Of a stretch of 64,000 nt of DNA, positions 11,744 to 22,989 are shown one piece after another. The position numbers were made by a program, and so were the translations under genes. The notes beneath the pieces were generated by a model that saw only the letters and a program-made list of their open reading frames with translations, had not been told where the DNA came from and ran no database searches. Origin of the DNA: Cryptomeria japonica. Its lineage: Eukaryota > Streptophyta > Pinopsida > Cupressales > Cupressaceae. Where the stretch lies: assembly GCF_030272615.1 (NCBI RefSeq), contig NC_081410.1:502226442-502290441 (forward strand), given 5' to 3'. Each line of letters starts with the position of its first letter. Within the stretch, counting starts at the first letter, position 1.

Positions 11744-12758
11744 ATGATGAAGAAAGAAGGTCCAAAGTTCAACAAATATAATTATAAAATATGGAGTGAC
11801 AAAATGAAGATTTACATTAAGAGTCTTGGTAGTCAGTATTGGGATCATATAGAAACCAAGTATATTACACTGACTGGAACCCTAACTAATGATCAGAAGA
11901 AAGAACAACAAGAAAATCACCAAGCATTAGAGGCTATTATCAGTTCTTTGTCTGATGCTGAATATGTAGATGTTCATGGTCTTGAGACTGCACATGAAGT
12001 GTGACAAAAACTTGAAAAAATTTATAGCGGTGATGAACATGTTAAGATTGCCAAAGAGGAGAGTTTAAGAGGAAAGTTTGATGACATGAGAATGTCTGAA
12101 GGTTAGAATATCCAATAGTATGGTCAAAGGATTAAAGAGATAGTTGGAGAGATAAAGAGTGCAGGAAGGAAAGTGGAAGATGTCGTAGTAATAAGTAAGG
12201 TACCGAGAACCCTTCTACCAGTCTATGTTATCCGAGTTGCAACTATCCAGGAGCTAAAATCCATTGACAAGACAAAGGCAACTCTTGACTCTATTATTGG
12301 CAAACTTACTACTTTTGAACTAAATGGCTATGATGGTATTGTACAAAAATCAAAATCTGCATTTAGAGCTTCTGTCTCTAACTCATCTGTGAGAAGAAGT
12401 AGAGATATTGGCCATAGCTATGAATCAAGATTCAGCAGAGATGCTGATGATGAAGACAGTTAGTAGAACTTGAAGCATTTTTGACAAAATGACTGCCTAG
12501 AGGCATTGGTAAATATAGAGGTAAGCTACCTTTAAAATGTTTTGCATGCAACAAGATTGGTCATATAGCAACTAATTGCCCTAATGGTGAAAATGAATAC
12601 AAGAGAGACAAATTTAAGAAGTATAACGGTAAAGGCAAAAGAGATTGTCTTGTAGCTATTGATAGTGACATTACTGATGAAGAATCTGATAATGATGCTA
12701 GTGAATATATTGTGTTTGTAGCTATTAAGGAAGAAATATCTAATTAGAAGGCACTAGT
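11744..12758 (+). pseudogene. Copia-A gag (broken)
   Basis: The start ATG at 11744 follows the primer site by 57 nt. The product begins MMKKEGPKFNKYNYKIWSDK, a typical Copia gag N-terminus, and continues through a long helical capsid-like region. It ends in one zinc knuckle, CFACNKIGHIATNC (C-x2-C-x4-H-x4-C, from 12538), that would bind element RNA. In-frame stops include TGA at 12002, TAG at 12104 and TAG at 12116. A frameshift near 12465-12490 puts the knuckle in the frame used by pol. Family role: packaging of retrotransposon RNA in cytoplasmic particles. Confidence 0.88.
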
Positions 12759-12765
12759 ATCCAGA

Positions 12766-13131
12766 ATGGATAACTCTAATGATTGGATCATTGATAGTGG
12801 TTGTTCACATCACATGATCGGTGATTGGAGCAAATTTCTTTCCTTGAAGGAATTTGATGGCGGTGTTGTCAGATTTAGCAATGACTCACCCTGTATGGTT
12901 AAAGGTAAGGGAGTTATTTCTCTTAATGGGAAGAGTAGTGTTGACGATGTCTATTGGGTTGAAGGCCTAAAGCACAATCTTTTAAGTGTGGCACAACTTA
13001 ATGATAAAGGATACCCACTGGAGTTTAGAAATGGAATGTGCAAAATCTTTGACAACAAAGGTGAATTGATTGCAACCAGGAAATAGACTAGAGGTAATCT
13101 ATTTCATCTCAATCCTAAAGTTAGCAACTAT
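12766..13131 (+). pseudogene. Copia-A protease region
   Basis: WIIDSGCSHHM near 12784 is the Copia aspartic-protease active-site signature (Asp-Ser-Gly). It is followed by the usual LKHNLLSVAQLNDKGY segment that leads to the pre-integrase domain. The catalytic Asp is retained. A TAG at 13084 breaks the frame just before the integrase zinc finger. The domain would cleave the gag-pol polyprotein. Confidence 0.87.
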
Positions 13132-14010
13132 TTGATTGCAAAAATAGATGATAGCTGGCTTTGGCATAGGAGATTTTGTCATATAAATTTTGACAATATT
13201 ATTAAAGTAAGAAAGTCTAAGACAGTAAGAGGTCTGCCTCAGCTAGACAAACCGGTTAATTCTCTTTGTAAGGAATGTCAACTAGGAAAGATGAGTTCTT
13301 CAACTTTCAAGAGCAAGTCCTTCTCATCAGAGAACTTGTTAGATTTGGTTCATACAAATCTATTTGGACCAATAAGAACAAGAAGCATTCAAGGTGACAG
13401 ATACTTCATGATCTTCACTGATGATTGTTCAAGGATGATGTGGGTCACATTCTTGAAGGATAAGAATGAAGCTTTTGGTAAATTCAAGGCATTCAGAGCC
13501 TTAGCTGAGAAAGAGAGTGGAAAAAAGATAAAATGTCTAAGACCAAATCAAGGCAGTTAATTCACTTCTGTGGAGTTCACTAAGCATTGTGATGATAATG
13601 GTATCAAAAGACAACTTTCTGCACCAAGGACACCACAATAGAATGGTATAGCAGAGAGAAACAACCAATTGGTGGTTGAAGCTTCTAGGACTATGTTGAT
13701 TCAAGGAGGTGTAGAAAAACCGTTTTGGAAAGAAGCTGTGAGTACAATTGTTTACATAGTGAACCGAGTTCTGGTGAAAAGAGGTAAGGACAAGATCCCA
13801 TATGAATATTGGTATGGGAGATCACCTAATGTTAGCTATTTTAAGATATTTGGAAGCAAATGTTTTATTAAAAGAGGTGATTACATAAGCAAGTTTGAAG
13901 CTAAGAGTGACGAAGGCATATTTCTTAGCTATTCCACCAAGAGTAAAGCCTATAAATGCTTCAACAACCGAACACAAAAAATTGTTGAGAGTGATGATGT
14001 TCATGCAGAT
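13132..14010 (+). pseudogene. Copia-A integrase (catalytic residues lost)
   Basis: The HHCC zinc finger is visible (LWHRRFCHINF ... CKECQLGK), then the rve core. The first catalytic Asp, expected in HT-D-LFGP, is Asn here (HTNLFGP, about 13350). The second, expected in an S-D-x-GGE context, reads PNQGS followed by TAA at 13558. The last motif, NGIAERNN, keeps its Glu but is preceded by TAG at 13639 in TPQ*NG. Downstream are the SYFKIFGSKCFIKR and DEGIFLSYS segments typical of Copia. The enzyme would insert element DNA into chromosomes; this copy cannot. Confidence 0.9.
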
Positions 14011-14189
14011 GAATGTCCTAAAGTTTCAGAAGGAACCAGTTCTGAGAAGAAGGATGAAGATCCTTGCATTTTAATTTTGGAAACTAAAACTATCAAATTA
14101 GAAACTGGTAAAGAAAATCTTGATGTACTTGTTCATCCGGAACAAATAATTTTAGAGGAAGATGATAATGAAGAAGTTGAACTGAAGAG

Positions 14190-15180
14190 AATGATCATGT
14201 TATTTCTAGGTATGTGAGACTAAATCATAGTCCTCAATAGATAATTGGAGATAAGGATGTCGGTGTACTAACTAGAAGGAGAATAAGAGAGAATTCTTGC
14301 ATGATCTCCACCTTTGAACCTAGAATTGCTAAGGAGGCATTTGGTGATGATCATTGGGTGAAAGCTATGGAGCAAGAGTTGGATCAAATTGAGAAAAACA
14401 ACACTTGGACCTTGGTATGCTGACCGGTAAACAAGAATGTTATAGGTACTAAATGGGTGTTCAGAAACAAGTTAAATGAAGATGGTGTTGTAGATCGCAA
14501 CAAGGCAAGATTAGTATGCAAAGGTTATGCGCAAGAAGAAGGAGAGGATTATGGGAAACTTTTGCACCAATAGCAAGATTGGAAGGTGTCAGAACATTGC
14601 TTGCATTTGTAGCTCATAAGAAGTTCAAGGTATACCAGATGGATGTTAAGTCTGCATCTTGAATGGGATACTAGAAGAAGAGGTTTATATAGAGCAGCCT
14701 GATGGTTATGCATTTACAGAAAAGGAAGACATGGTATGAAAATTGCATAAATATTTGTATGGATTAAAGCAAGCACCCAGAGCATGGTATGAATGGCTTC
14801 ACACTCATCTGATGAAGATAGGCTTTTCTAGAACCAGTGATGACAAAAATATTTATCTCAAGTCCGGAGGAGATGAAATACTGGTCAGTGAAGTATATGT
14901 AGATGACATTATATTTAGAGGTAATGATGACATGAGTAATTGTTTTACAAATGAAATGAAGAATGAATTTGAGATGTCAATAGTAGGGGAAACAAAAAAT
15001 TTCATAGGCTTACAGATCCAGCAGATGAAGAATGGTATTTTCATTACTCAATCCAAGTATGTGAAAGAGGTTTTGAGGACTTTCAGTATGAGCGACTGTA
15101 AACCAGTTGGAACCCCAATGGTTACAGGTTGTAAATTGTCCAAGGAAGGTGTATCTAAGTCTGTAGATGAAAAATAATAC
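14190..15180 (+). pseudogene. Copia-A reverse transcriptase
   Basis: The RVT_2 domain is recognisable: WVKAMEQELDQIEKNNTW near 14356, GTKWVFRNK near 14449, the KARLVCKGYAQ segment near 14502, YQMDVKSA near 14633, YGLKQAPRAWYEWL near 14758 and the polymerase box YVDDI near 14899. Single-base losses near 14190, 14550 and 14660 shift the frame, and a TGA falls at about 14737. The second Asp of YVDD is intact. Family role: copying element RNA into DNA. Confidence 0.9.
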
Positions 15181-15849
15181 AGGTCAATGATTGACAAATT
15201 ACACTATGTTGTTCACAATCGATCAGATATTGCCCATGTAGTTGGTATTGTTGCTAGATTTTAGAAGAATACAAAGTAGGCACATCTGATGGTAACCAAA
15301 AGAATTTTTAGATATCTGAAAGGTACTATTGAATATGGGTTATGGTATCCATATGGTGAAAATTTTGATTTGAAAGCATACACAGATGCTGATTGGACAA
15401 AGAATATTGATGACCAAAAGAGTACTACCGGTGGAGCATTTATTCTAGGAGGAAGGCTAGTTTCATGGAGTAGTAAAAAGCAGAGTTGTACTACACAGTC
15501 TACTATTGAAGCTGAGTATGTAGCAACTTATATGAATTGCACACAAGATATGTAGATGAGACACATTTTGGAAGGTTTGAAGATGGAAATCTCAAACCCA
15601 ATAAAGATTTTGTGTGATAATACAAGTGCAATAAACATTTCTAAAAATCTTTTTTTGTACGCAAGGAATAAGCACATTGAATTGAAATATCACTTCTTGA
15701 GGGAAAAAGTTCAAAGTAAAGATGTTATCTTGGAGCATGTTTCTACCAAGGAGCAGCTTGCAGATATCTTTACCAAACCTCTTCCTAAGACCACTTTCAA
15801 GTATCTAAGAAGTCAATTGGGGGTTGTCCCTCTTCATGAAGTTAGTTGA
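15181..15849 (+). pseudogene. Copia-A RNase H
   Basis: AYTDADWTKNIDDQKSTTGG near 15379 holds the first catalytic Asp, EAEYVA near 15511 the Glu, and CDNTSAI near 15613 the next Asp. HIELKYHFLREKV and the terminal DIFTKPLPKTTF follow. Stops TAG at 15262, TAG at 15277 and TAG at 15553 sit where Gln or Trp is expected. The frame ends at TGA 15847, about 345 bp before the polypurine tract, and no additional env-like ORF is present. Confidence 0.9.
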
Positions 15850-16192
15850 GCATGATGCCGATTGCATCAGTCCCTAAACCACTTGCATAATTTTACATGG
15901 ATTGATGAAGAAGTGGATGTATTCCACAAGTGACGCATCAAGTTGGAGAGTGATGTTGATGCATAGTGAGAGAAAAATTACATTTTCTTCTTACTTTCAC
16001 TTTGGCATTGTTGTAAAAGGGAGAAAATAATTATGTGATTGAGGAGAAGAATTATGTGTCTGACTAGGTTAACCAACGGTAGGCTGAAGGTAGACAACAA
16101 CAAGGTGAATACTTGGTAATGTAAACTAGGATTCCTATTCACCAATCTCAGCAGCAATCAGAGGTGTTGATATTTGTATTTCCATCAATGCC

Positions 16193-16204
16193 AAAGGGGG
16201 AGAT
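16193..16204 (+). other. Polypurine tract of Copia-A
   Basis: AAAGGGGGAGAT ends one base before the TGTTGGC start of the 3' LTR. It primes plus-strand synthesis. It lies between the arms of the inverted repeat 16179-16194 / 16242-16257. Confidence 0.88.
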
Positions 16205-16205
16205 T

Positions 16206-16755
16206 GTTGGCATTTTGCATAGACATAGCATTAAAGATATGTTGTCATTGATGTTAATTGAACCGGTAATGGTATTCATGTTATTGTTGATATTGTTATT
16301 TTTTATATTGCCTAGTAATCGGTAAAAAGAGCTTTGTGGAAGATGTTGTAAACTGATATGTAAACTTTGTGAGTTGAACTAGTGAGCCGATGTAAAGGGT
16401 TAAAACCTTTCTATGCAATGTAACCGGTAAACTCTATCAGCTATTAAACACTAATCGATCAAGTTTGTTGGTTTATTATTTGATAAGCGGTAATGATGGA
16501 GACACGTGTGATCATTGTATGATGAGTTACAAAGTCCAATGAAGCAGTGATCATGGAGCGGTTGGAATTTTCTTGAAGAATGTGAAGAGATTGTCATGAT
16601 TTCTAACGGTCAAGATTGTACCAACTTGTTTATAATCCTGATGATGAGAATTAGGTTTTTTTGTGTTTCCGACCTAACTGATTTGTATTTAAGGTCGATG
16701 AAGTTGTTTGTAAAGTTTGTTGGCAAGATTGATAGAAACCTGTTGAGTGTGTAGT
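16206..16755 (+). repeat. 3' LTR of Copia-A, truncated
   Basis: It matches 10251 to about 10884 of the 5' LTR, with a short internal deletion of about 90 bp near 16521. Similarity stops abruptly after GTGTGTAG at about 16754, where NA-3 coding sequence begins. Confidence 0.85.
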
Positions 16756-16769
16756 TGTCATCTCATGGA

Positions 16770-18110
16770 GACAAGCCAAGAAAGGAGAAGCTATCTGATG
16801 GAGACAAGCCAAGAAAGAAGTCAAAAACCTCCAGAATAGACACAATTATTAAGCAAGATTCATGGTTAAACCTCCTTTGTCATTAGAAATTGTGGATGAT
16901 GTTGTAAAGAATGGAATTTTGAAGCCAATATCTGAATGGTATGACAAGCTTGATGATAATGTAAAAAGGACTTTAGAGGAAGCTACTATTAATTATTTAA
17001 ATGTGTATAGTAGATATGTAATAGAAATAATGTCTGAAATACCTAAGAGCTTGTATGATATTTTGGAGATGAGGAGTGAAACTGCAAATAAGGAAGAAGA
17101 AAGACTAAGGGAATATGTGTTGGTAGAACTTTTCCCTATAATTGCAAATGAGGACATTGCAAGAAATTGCAAGGAGGCCAAGAATGAGTTCAGGAGCATG
17201 ACTAGAGTAAATAAGATCATGATTGGCAAGACTGAAGAAGTTATTTAGGATACAAAAAGGATCTTGAGGAAAGTATTTCTTCAAAATCAGAATGATGTTA
17301 TCCCTAAGAAAACTTAGGATAATGATCTTAAATCTAGTCCGAAAACTCAGACAAAGGTTGATACTTATTTTCTAGAAGTGCAGATGGTAGATCAAATAGA
17401 GGTGAATGATCTGAAAGATGCCAGAGATGAGGATGTGGTGGATAAGGGTGAAGGAGAAGCAAATGAGGTTGAGGATACTCAGAATCCTTCAACTAACACT
17501 ACTAATCCTTCTAAGGCAACTAAGAAGATTGATGCAAAGAAGGAGAAGTTTGAGGTTAAAGTTGAAGTTGATACTGAGGGAGAAAGAGACATTGCAGGGG
17601 CAGTGAAAGATAAGTAGATCATTGATGATCCATATTTTGTCCAAGGCCCAATCAACCTTGCCACTATGTCCCCTATTCTGAATCTTCAATTAGCTTCATT
17701 TGCTCAAGCCAAGGCAAGTGAGGATTTGCTAAAGTCCCACATTGAAGATAGTGAGTTGTTTACCCTTGAATCTAGTGTTCTTGAAAAGCTCATGCCCATA
17801 TTTCAAAAGAACGCATCTGATACTCCATCTGGATAACTAAAGAGTTTGATCAACTCAGTGGATACTCATTTTGAGTCTTTGGAAAAGTCTATTGAGGCAA
17901 AGGTCTGCAATGTTTTTAATGCCAAAAGGCTTCGGACATTGAAGAGGATGATTGTTGATTATAGAGCTACATTAGATGATTGTGTCAAGAGTATACAATA
18001 TGGATTATCTTAAGGTGGCAACATTTACAATACATGCCTATCATTGTCAAAGTTCACTAAGGATATCCAGTGTGTTGGTTCTCTGTTTAGTAGAGTAGTT
18101 TAGCAGTATT
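16770..18110 (+). pseudogene. NA-3 ORF2, C-terminal part (unknown function)
   Basis: It starts in a Lys-rich linker containing a duplicated GGAGACAAGCCAAGAAAG word, then enters the conserved block KPPLSLEIVDDVVKNGILKP...WYD. An EIPKSLYDILEM and a REYVLVE segment follow, each with a close counterpart in NA-1. An acidic/Lys-rich stretch and a final helical domain (INLATMSPI, SVDTHFESLEK, NAKRLRTLKRM) complete it. Stops include TAG at 17247, at 17315 (same aligned position as in NA-1) and at 17616 (where NA-1 reads CAG). I do not recognise the protein; it is not gag, protease, integrase, reverse transcriptase or RNase H. Confidence 0.75.
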
Positions 18111-18129
18111 ATATAAATAATCATTGTGC

Positions 18130-18915
18130 AGATTATGTAGATTGATTTTGGTGCTCAGTATTATGATTGTGGAATGTTGTTAGACAATTTTGGTAGTGTG
18201 CGGATAATTATTTTTTGTCCACATATGCATTGGAGTTCGAATTGATCCAACTTGGTATACACGTTTCATTATTTGGATAATGTTCTTGAAGCCGACAAAT
18301 AGGGGATCTAATTTCATGTTGCGGATATAAAATATCAATGGATATGATGTTTTTTTGTATCAGTGTGTGTGCGTGTGTGTGGAAATTATTTGTGAGTGAT
18401 TTTGTGTAGCTTCACGTGCGCAAGTGAAGGATTTTTGCTCCAAAATATTGAAGAATAGTAGAATAGAGTTGTGTAGCAGAGCAGTGTGAGATCAAGAGTT
18501 TTGTGCTTAACCAGAACTATACCCTGGCATTTGTAGATGTTATTTTTAGTTCAGACATCCCAATTATCTTTTGTAAAAGATTTTGTAAGGCAACGAGCCT
18601 TCCAGGGTTGTTTCCCTTCCTTCTTTTGAGTAGTGAGCTCTAGACAGTGTGCCTAAATGTGTGTGCATTCCCTTGTAATATTTTTATACTTTTATAGAGT
18701 ATGTCTATATTGTTGTTCTCATCTCCACCATGGTTTTTCCCTTAATCAGGGTTTCCATGTATAAAATCTGGTGTTATGGTGTTGTTGCTGATTATTTTGT
18801 GTTTCTACATCTTTCTTTCATTCATTTGTATTAATTGCTTAAAAGAACAAATTAATAAGGTTAAAAATTGCAGAACACTGACTCACTCCCCTCTCAGTGC
18901 TCCTTAATTCCAACA
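18130..18915 (+). repeat. NA-3 LTR, 5'-truncated
   Basis: It aligns with the NA-1 LTR from the 'GATTTTGGTG' region through TTTTGTGCTTAACCAGAAC (18500), GTGAGCTCTAGACAGTGTG (18633), the CACCATGGTTTTTCCC segment (18726) and the end CTCAGTGCTCCTTAATTCCAACA. Confidence 0.82.
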
Positions 18916-19512
18916 TGGGTCCATGTGACAACTAAAAGAAATTTTAATGCATAGGAAACATCGTAAAAGGCTAGTGCACGACTTTAAGAATGTTTTTTGT
19001 GAGTTGTTTTAATGATTTAGAAAAAAACTTATTTCTACCCTTTCTTTTAGAGTTTTTAATATTTGAAGTTTTGTTTTTAGTGCATTGATGTTTTTTAGAA
19101 AAGTAATGTGGAATATTTTGATAAAGCAATGATTTTGGAAAAAACAATGAAAAAAATTAAAGAAATATTTTATTTTCTTTTTTCTTTTTATTGTAGCTTT
19201 AAATAGTTTCAGGGGTGTATTTTTTGTTGGTATTTTCTAGGAAAAATAAAGTATCAAAATAAAAATAAAAATGCAGATTGAGAAATTGCAACAAGATGGT
19301 ATGGATCCCTATGTAAGTATCATACCACTATAAAGAATTGCCTCTTTTTACCTTCTCAAATTTTAGCAAATTGATAATTGACCTATATGGTTTTTGTCAT
19401 CTAAACATGATGATGAGGCTAGATTAAACCCAAAAGGTATTGAAATATTTCTCAGACTTTGATCTCTTTAAATTTGAATAGGAACTTACCAGATTAGAAG
19501 CTCCTTCATGAT
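18916..19512. other. Right interior of the 17.2-kb insert, nothing coding
   Basis: AT- and T-rich sequence lies between the end of NA-3 and the right terminal repeat. No ORF or motif is recognised. An expected polypurine tract immediately before 19513 is not evident. Confidence 0.45.
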
Positions 19513-19594
19513 ATTGGAGTTATTTTTTTTAACCCCACAAGCCCATGAATCACCTACAAGAAAACCACCTATCACAAATAGACATCAAGCAAGA
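19513..19594. repeat. Right terminal repeat of the insert, first piece
   Basis: It matches 6499-6585 (TTGGAGTTATTTTTTTTAAC, CCCATGAATCACCTACAAG, then ATCACAAATAGACATCAAG). It is cut at about 19595-19600 by Copia-M. Confidence 0.75.
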
Positions 19595-19600
19595 TATATT

Positions 19601-20862
19601 TGTTGGCAGCACCAAGAAGGAAAACTGAGAGGGGGGGTGAATCAGTTTTCATTAGTTCACAACAATTAAGCACAATCTCAAATCTAATCAACTGCAGCAA
19701 AAAGAAAGATAACAGTAATAACAACAATACACATAACACCAATATTTTTGAAATGGGAAACCTGGTTAAGGGAAAACTATAGTGGGATCCTACTGATAAT
19801 AAGATGATACTCTGTAGTAGTATGTGTAAATATTACAATGGGGAATGCACATGCATTTAGGCACATTACCTAGAGCTCACTGCTCAAAATAAGAAGGCCT
19901 AAAAGGCTACAACCCTCATGGAAGGTTCACTACCTTAAAATAATGATCAAACTGTACAATCCAGAAAGAATGAAATGCAATAATAGCATCTGCTAATGCT
20001 TGATGACAGTTTCGGTTAAGCACAAATGTCTTCTCTTCACCAATTATTTCTAAACACACCACACCGAAGGATAATTTTTCTTGATCACTAAAGCAGACTC
20101 AACTCCATGACCCCAAATTACATGAATATTATACTCATTTATACAATTCATAAACCTTGACTACAAGGTTGACCAAACCCATAACACCTAATTACAAAAT
20201 TACAGCACACGATACATAAATCAACCACCAGACTAGTATAATGACGTGGATAGCATAACATGGACCTAAATCAAATCTCCAAACTCTCATCACCACCGGG
20301 ATTCATGCCAAGACCAACCGCAACATGTTACACCATCAAAATATCGCATAACATGAAGAAAATCATCGGATCATGAAAATCACCAAAAACACACTCAATA
20401 ATGAATTTGGATCACTGAGACAAATAGGACATGATTAGGAAACACCAAAAAACACATCAGAACCATCTGCAATAGCTGCACCAACACCACTTATGCAAAT
20501 CTTCATTGATAAACACACTGACATCCAAGAACACTCAACAACATCAACTAGGATAAGAAAGATAGCTTCGGGAGAACCAAATCATGAACCACTTGACATG
20601 AAGATACATATGAACATCCAAAACGTTATCCCATTTAATCAGCAGGACAAGATGTCATCATATCGGAACTCACCAGATCAAAAACCAGACTCTATTATCC
20701 ACTAAGTATAAAAAATAGAAACCTCAAATGCAATCACTGGATCAAGTGATATAATCAAGAAGACTTCTAGATCATTGAAACCAATTCTCTGCAACACCAA
20801 AACATAGAAATATGTTGACATCAATGACAAACAACATATCCTAGCAGCAACAATGTTCAACA
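19601..20862 (-). repeat. 3' LTR of Copia-M
   Basis: On the minus strand it starts TGTTGAACATTGTTGCTGC (20862) and ends GGTGCTGCCAACA (19601), 1,262 bp. It has the CTGATTCACCCCCCCTCTCAG motif near its end (19624-19646) and the TTTGTCATTGATGTCAACAT motif near its start. Confidence 0.86.
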
Positions 20863-20874
20863 ATCTCCCCCTTT
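20863..20874 (-). other. Polypurine tract of Copia-M
   Basis: Minus-strand AAAGGGGGAGAT lies directly before the LTR start. It is enclosed by a near-perfect inverted repeat (20810-20831 and 20872-20893). Confidence 0.86.
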
Positions 20875-21309
20875 GGCATTGATGGCAACATATGAATGTG
20901 GAAAGAAGTCAATGCAAAGGAATGAATCAATATCAACAAAAATCCAATAGGCTCCCCCTAAAATCTTGTACACAAAGCTCCAAAGATAAAATAGTTTTTC
21001 ACATGCTTCTCTCCCTCTTTGACAACAATGGCAAAGATATAAACTGATTAGACTTCTCTCTAAAATGGTACAATCACATCTCTAAAACAACTTGCTAACT
21101 ATTCTGGTTGAGTAGCAACATCAATTCATCAACCTAGATAAAGAGATAAGACTATAAAGTCCACTAGATTGATGCATATCAATGCACCTAGCTCTCATCA
21201 GGAGGGGTAGAGACCCCTAACATGTATCTCAAATGCACAAATGTATCTACAAGCAAAGGCTTAGTGAAAAGTATCTGCAATCTAATCTTTTGTAGACACA
21301 TTCTCCACT

Positions 21310-21960
21310 TTTACTTCCTCATCACTAACTTTCTCCCTCAAGAAATGATACTTAATTGATATATGCTTCATTTTAGAATGTAGTATCTGATTCATGGAAA
21401 TATTAACAACACTATAATTTTCATAGTAGATACTAGTAGGCTAATGATACACAACTTTAATGTCTTTGAACATCTATTTCATCCAAACTACTTGAGTACA
21501 ACTTGTAGCAGTAGAAATATGTTCAGCTTCAATAGTGGATAGAGATATAGAATCATGTTTCTTGCTAGCCTATGACAACTTCCCCAAAAAGAATTCTCCA
21601 CTGATAGTGCTCTTTCGGTCATCTACATCACCTACCCAATCAGCTTCAGTGTAGGCACAAAGAATAAAATCATTATTCTTTGGATACCACAGCCCAGAGT
21701 CAACAGTTCCCTTCAAGTATCTAAAAATTCTTTTAACAACAGTAACATGAGTCTCTTTAGGATTAGCTTAAAATCTGGCACAAAGACACACAACATACAT
21801 AATATCTGGTCTAGTCTAAATCAGGTACAATAATTCACCAACCATAGATCTATACAAGGTTTGATTTGCTTTCTTAGATTCATCATTCTTAAAAAATTTG
21901 CATCCAATTACTATAGGAGTTCCAACACTTTAGAATCATTTAGCCCAAATTTATTCAACA
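21310..21960 (-). pseudogene. Copia-M RNase H
   Basis: Minus-strand fragments include a SKMKHISIKYHFLRE-type segment near 21350, a degenerate STIEAEH-like segment near 21530, an AYTEADWVGDVDD-type segment near 21640 and a KGTVDSGLWYPK-type segment near 21700. They are broken by stops. They match the RNase H of plant Copia elements and lie in correct order 3' of the reverse transcriptase. Confidence 0.8.
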
Positions 21961-21979
21961 ATTCCTTCACATACTTAGA

Positions 21980-22720
21980 TTAAGAAATGAAAATTCCTTT
22001 ACCAGTTTGAGTAATCTGCAATCCTAAGAAGAATTTCATTTCACATATCGTAGACATCTCAAATTCCTTTTGCATATCATCAGCAAATTTCATACTTAAA
22101 TCATCATCTCCTCCAAAAATAATGTCATCCAAAAATACTTCAACAATCAAAATGTTATCATTTGCAACCTTAAAGTATAAGCTACTATCAGTAATACCTT
22201 TACAAAATACTAACTTCATCAAATACTTATCTAATCTTGAAAACTAGGCTCTAGGGGCTTGCTTCAGTACATACAGAGCTTTCTTTAGTTTGCATACCAT
22301 ATCACCTTCATCCGATAAACAAAATCCATCTAGTTTCTCAACGCAGACTTCCTCCTCAAGATCACCATTAAAAAAAGTTGACTTGGCATCCATCTGATAA
22401 ACTTTGAAATTCTTATAAGAAGCATATGCGACAAGAAATCTAATAGCTTCAATCCTAGCTACAAGAGAAAAGGTTTCATCATAATCAATACCTTCCATCT
22501 GAGAGAATCCATTGCACACTAATCTTTCTTTATTTCTTACTTCACCGGCTTCATTTAGTTTATTCTACAACACCCATTTAGTGACAATCACTTTTTTGTC
22601 TTTAGGTCTCAGAACAAGCTCCCAAGTGTAATTATTTTCAATCTAATTCAATTCCTCCTCCATAGCTTTTATCCAATTTTCATCCTTACATGCTTCAACA
22701 AAATCCTTAGGCTCAATCTT
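21980..22720 (-). pseudogene. Copia-M reverse transcriptase
   Basis: Readable pieces are EGIDYDETFSLVARIEAIR and YQMDAKSTFFNGDLEEEV within 22244-22519, followed by LKKALYVLKQAPRA. The polymerase region FLDDIIFGGDDDL lies within 21980-22222. In the YVDD box Tyr-Val reads Phe-Leu, but both Asp are kept. A stop and a frame change near 22225-22243 separate the two pieces. An N-terminal WIKAMEEEL segment lies near 22650. Confidence 0.88.
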
Positions 22721-22989
22721 AGAAATAAAGCATATCTCTTCAACAACAAATCTTCTTCTAGTCATTACACCCTTGATCTTATCACCAATAATCTGATTTT
22801 TAGAGTGATTCAACTTCACATACCTCAGAGTCTTCAGAATATCCGGGTTATCGGGCTCTTGAAGTCCTTCATCAATAACAGAAATAACTAGATCAACTAT
22901 CCCTACCAGATTAATCTACTGTAGAATCTCAGTCTGTGCAAGCTTAGAAGCAATGTCTTGTTCATCAATATCATATCCACAAGCTCTAA

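Larger units (their letters stand above)
10251..16755 (+). mobile_element. Copia LTR retrotransposon 'Copia-A', 3' LTR truncated
   Basis: The order is 5' LTR (10251-11672), Met-tRNA-type primer site, gag, protease, integrase, reverse transcriptase, RNase H, polypurine tract, 3' LTR (16206-16755). The domain order integrase before reverse transcriptase defines Copia. The 3' LTR matches only the first about 635 bp of the 5' LTR, with a short internal deletion, then is replaced by NA-3 sequence. About 790 bp of LTR are lost. The coding region has at least four frameshifts and many stops, so the element is dead. Confidence 0.92.
16757..18915 (+). mobile_element. NA-3: 3' fragment of the pol-less NA retrotransposon family
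   Basis: The left part (16757-18110) encodes the C-terminal two thirds of the same second ORF found in NA-1 (45838-47090). The right part (about 18130-18915) matches the NA-type LTR up to its CCAACA end. The end of the internal region, the polypurine tract and the LTR start are missing, so an internal deletion joined ORF2 directly to mid-LTR. It abuts the truncated 3' LTR of Copia-A with no spacer. Confidence 0.8.

Noticed and set aside
10246-18920. Target duplication flanking Copia-A plus NA-3 as one unit
   Set aside because: GAGTT (10246-10250) and TGGGT (18916-18920) do not match; they align only if shifted.
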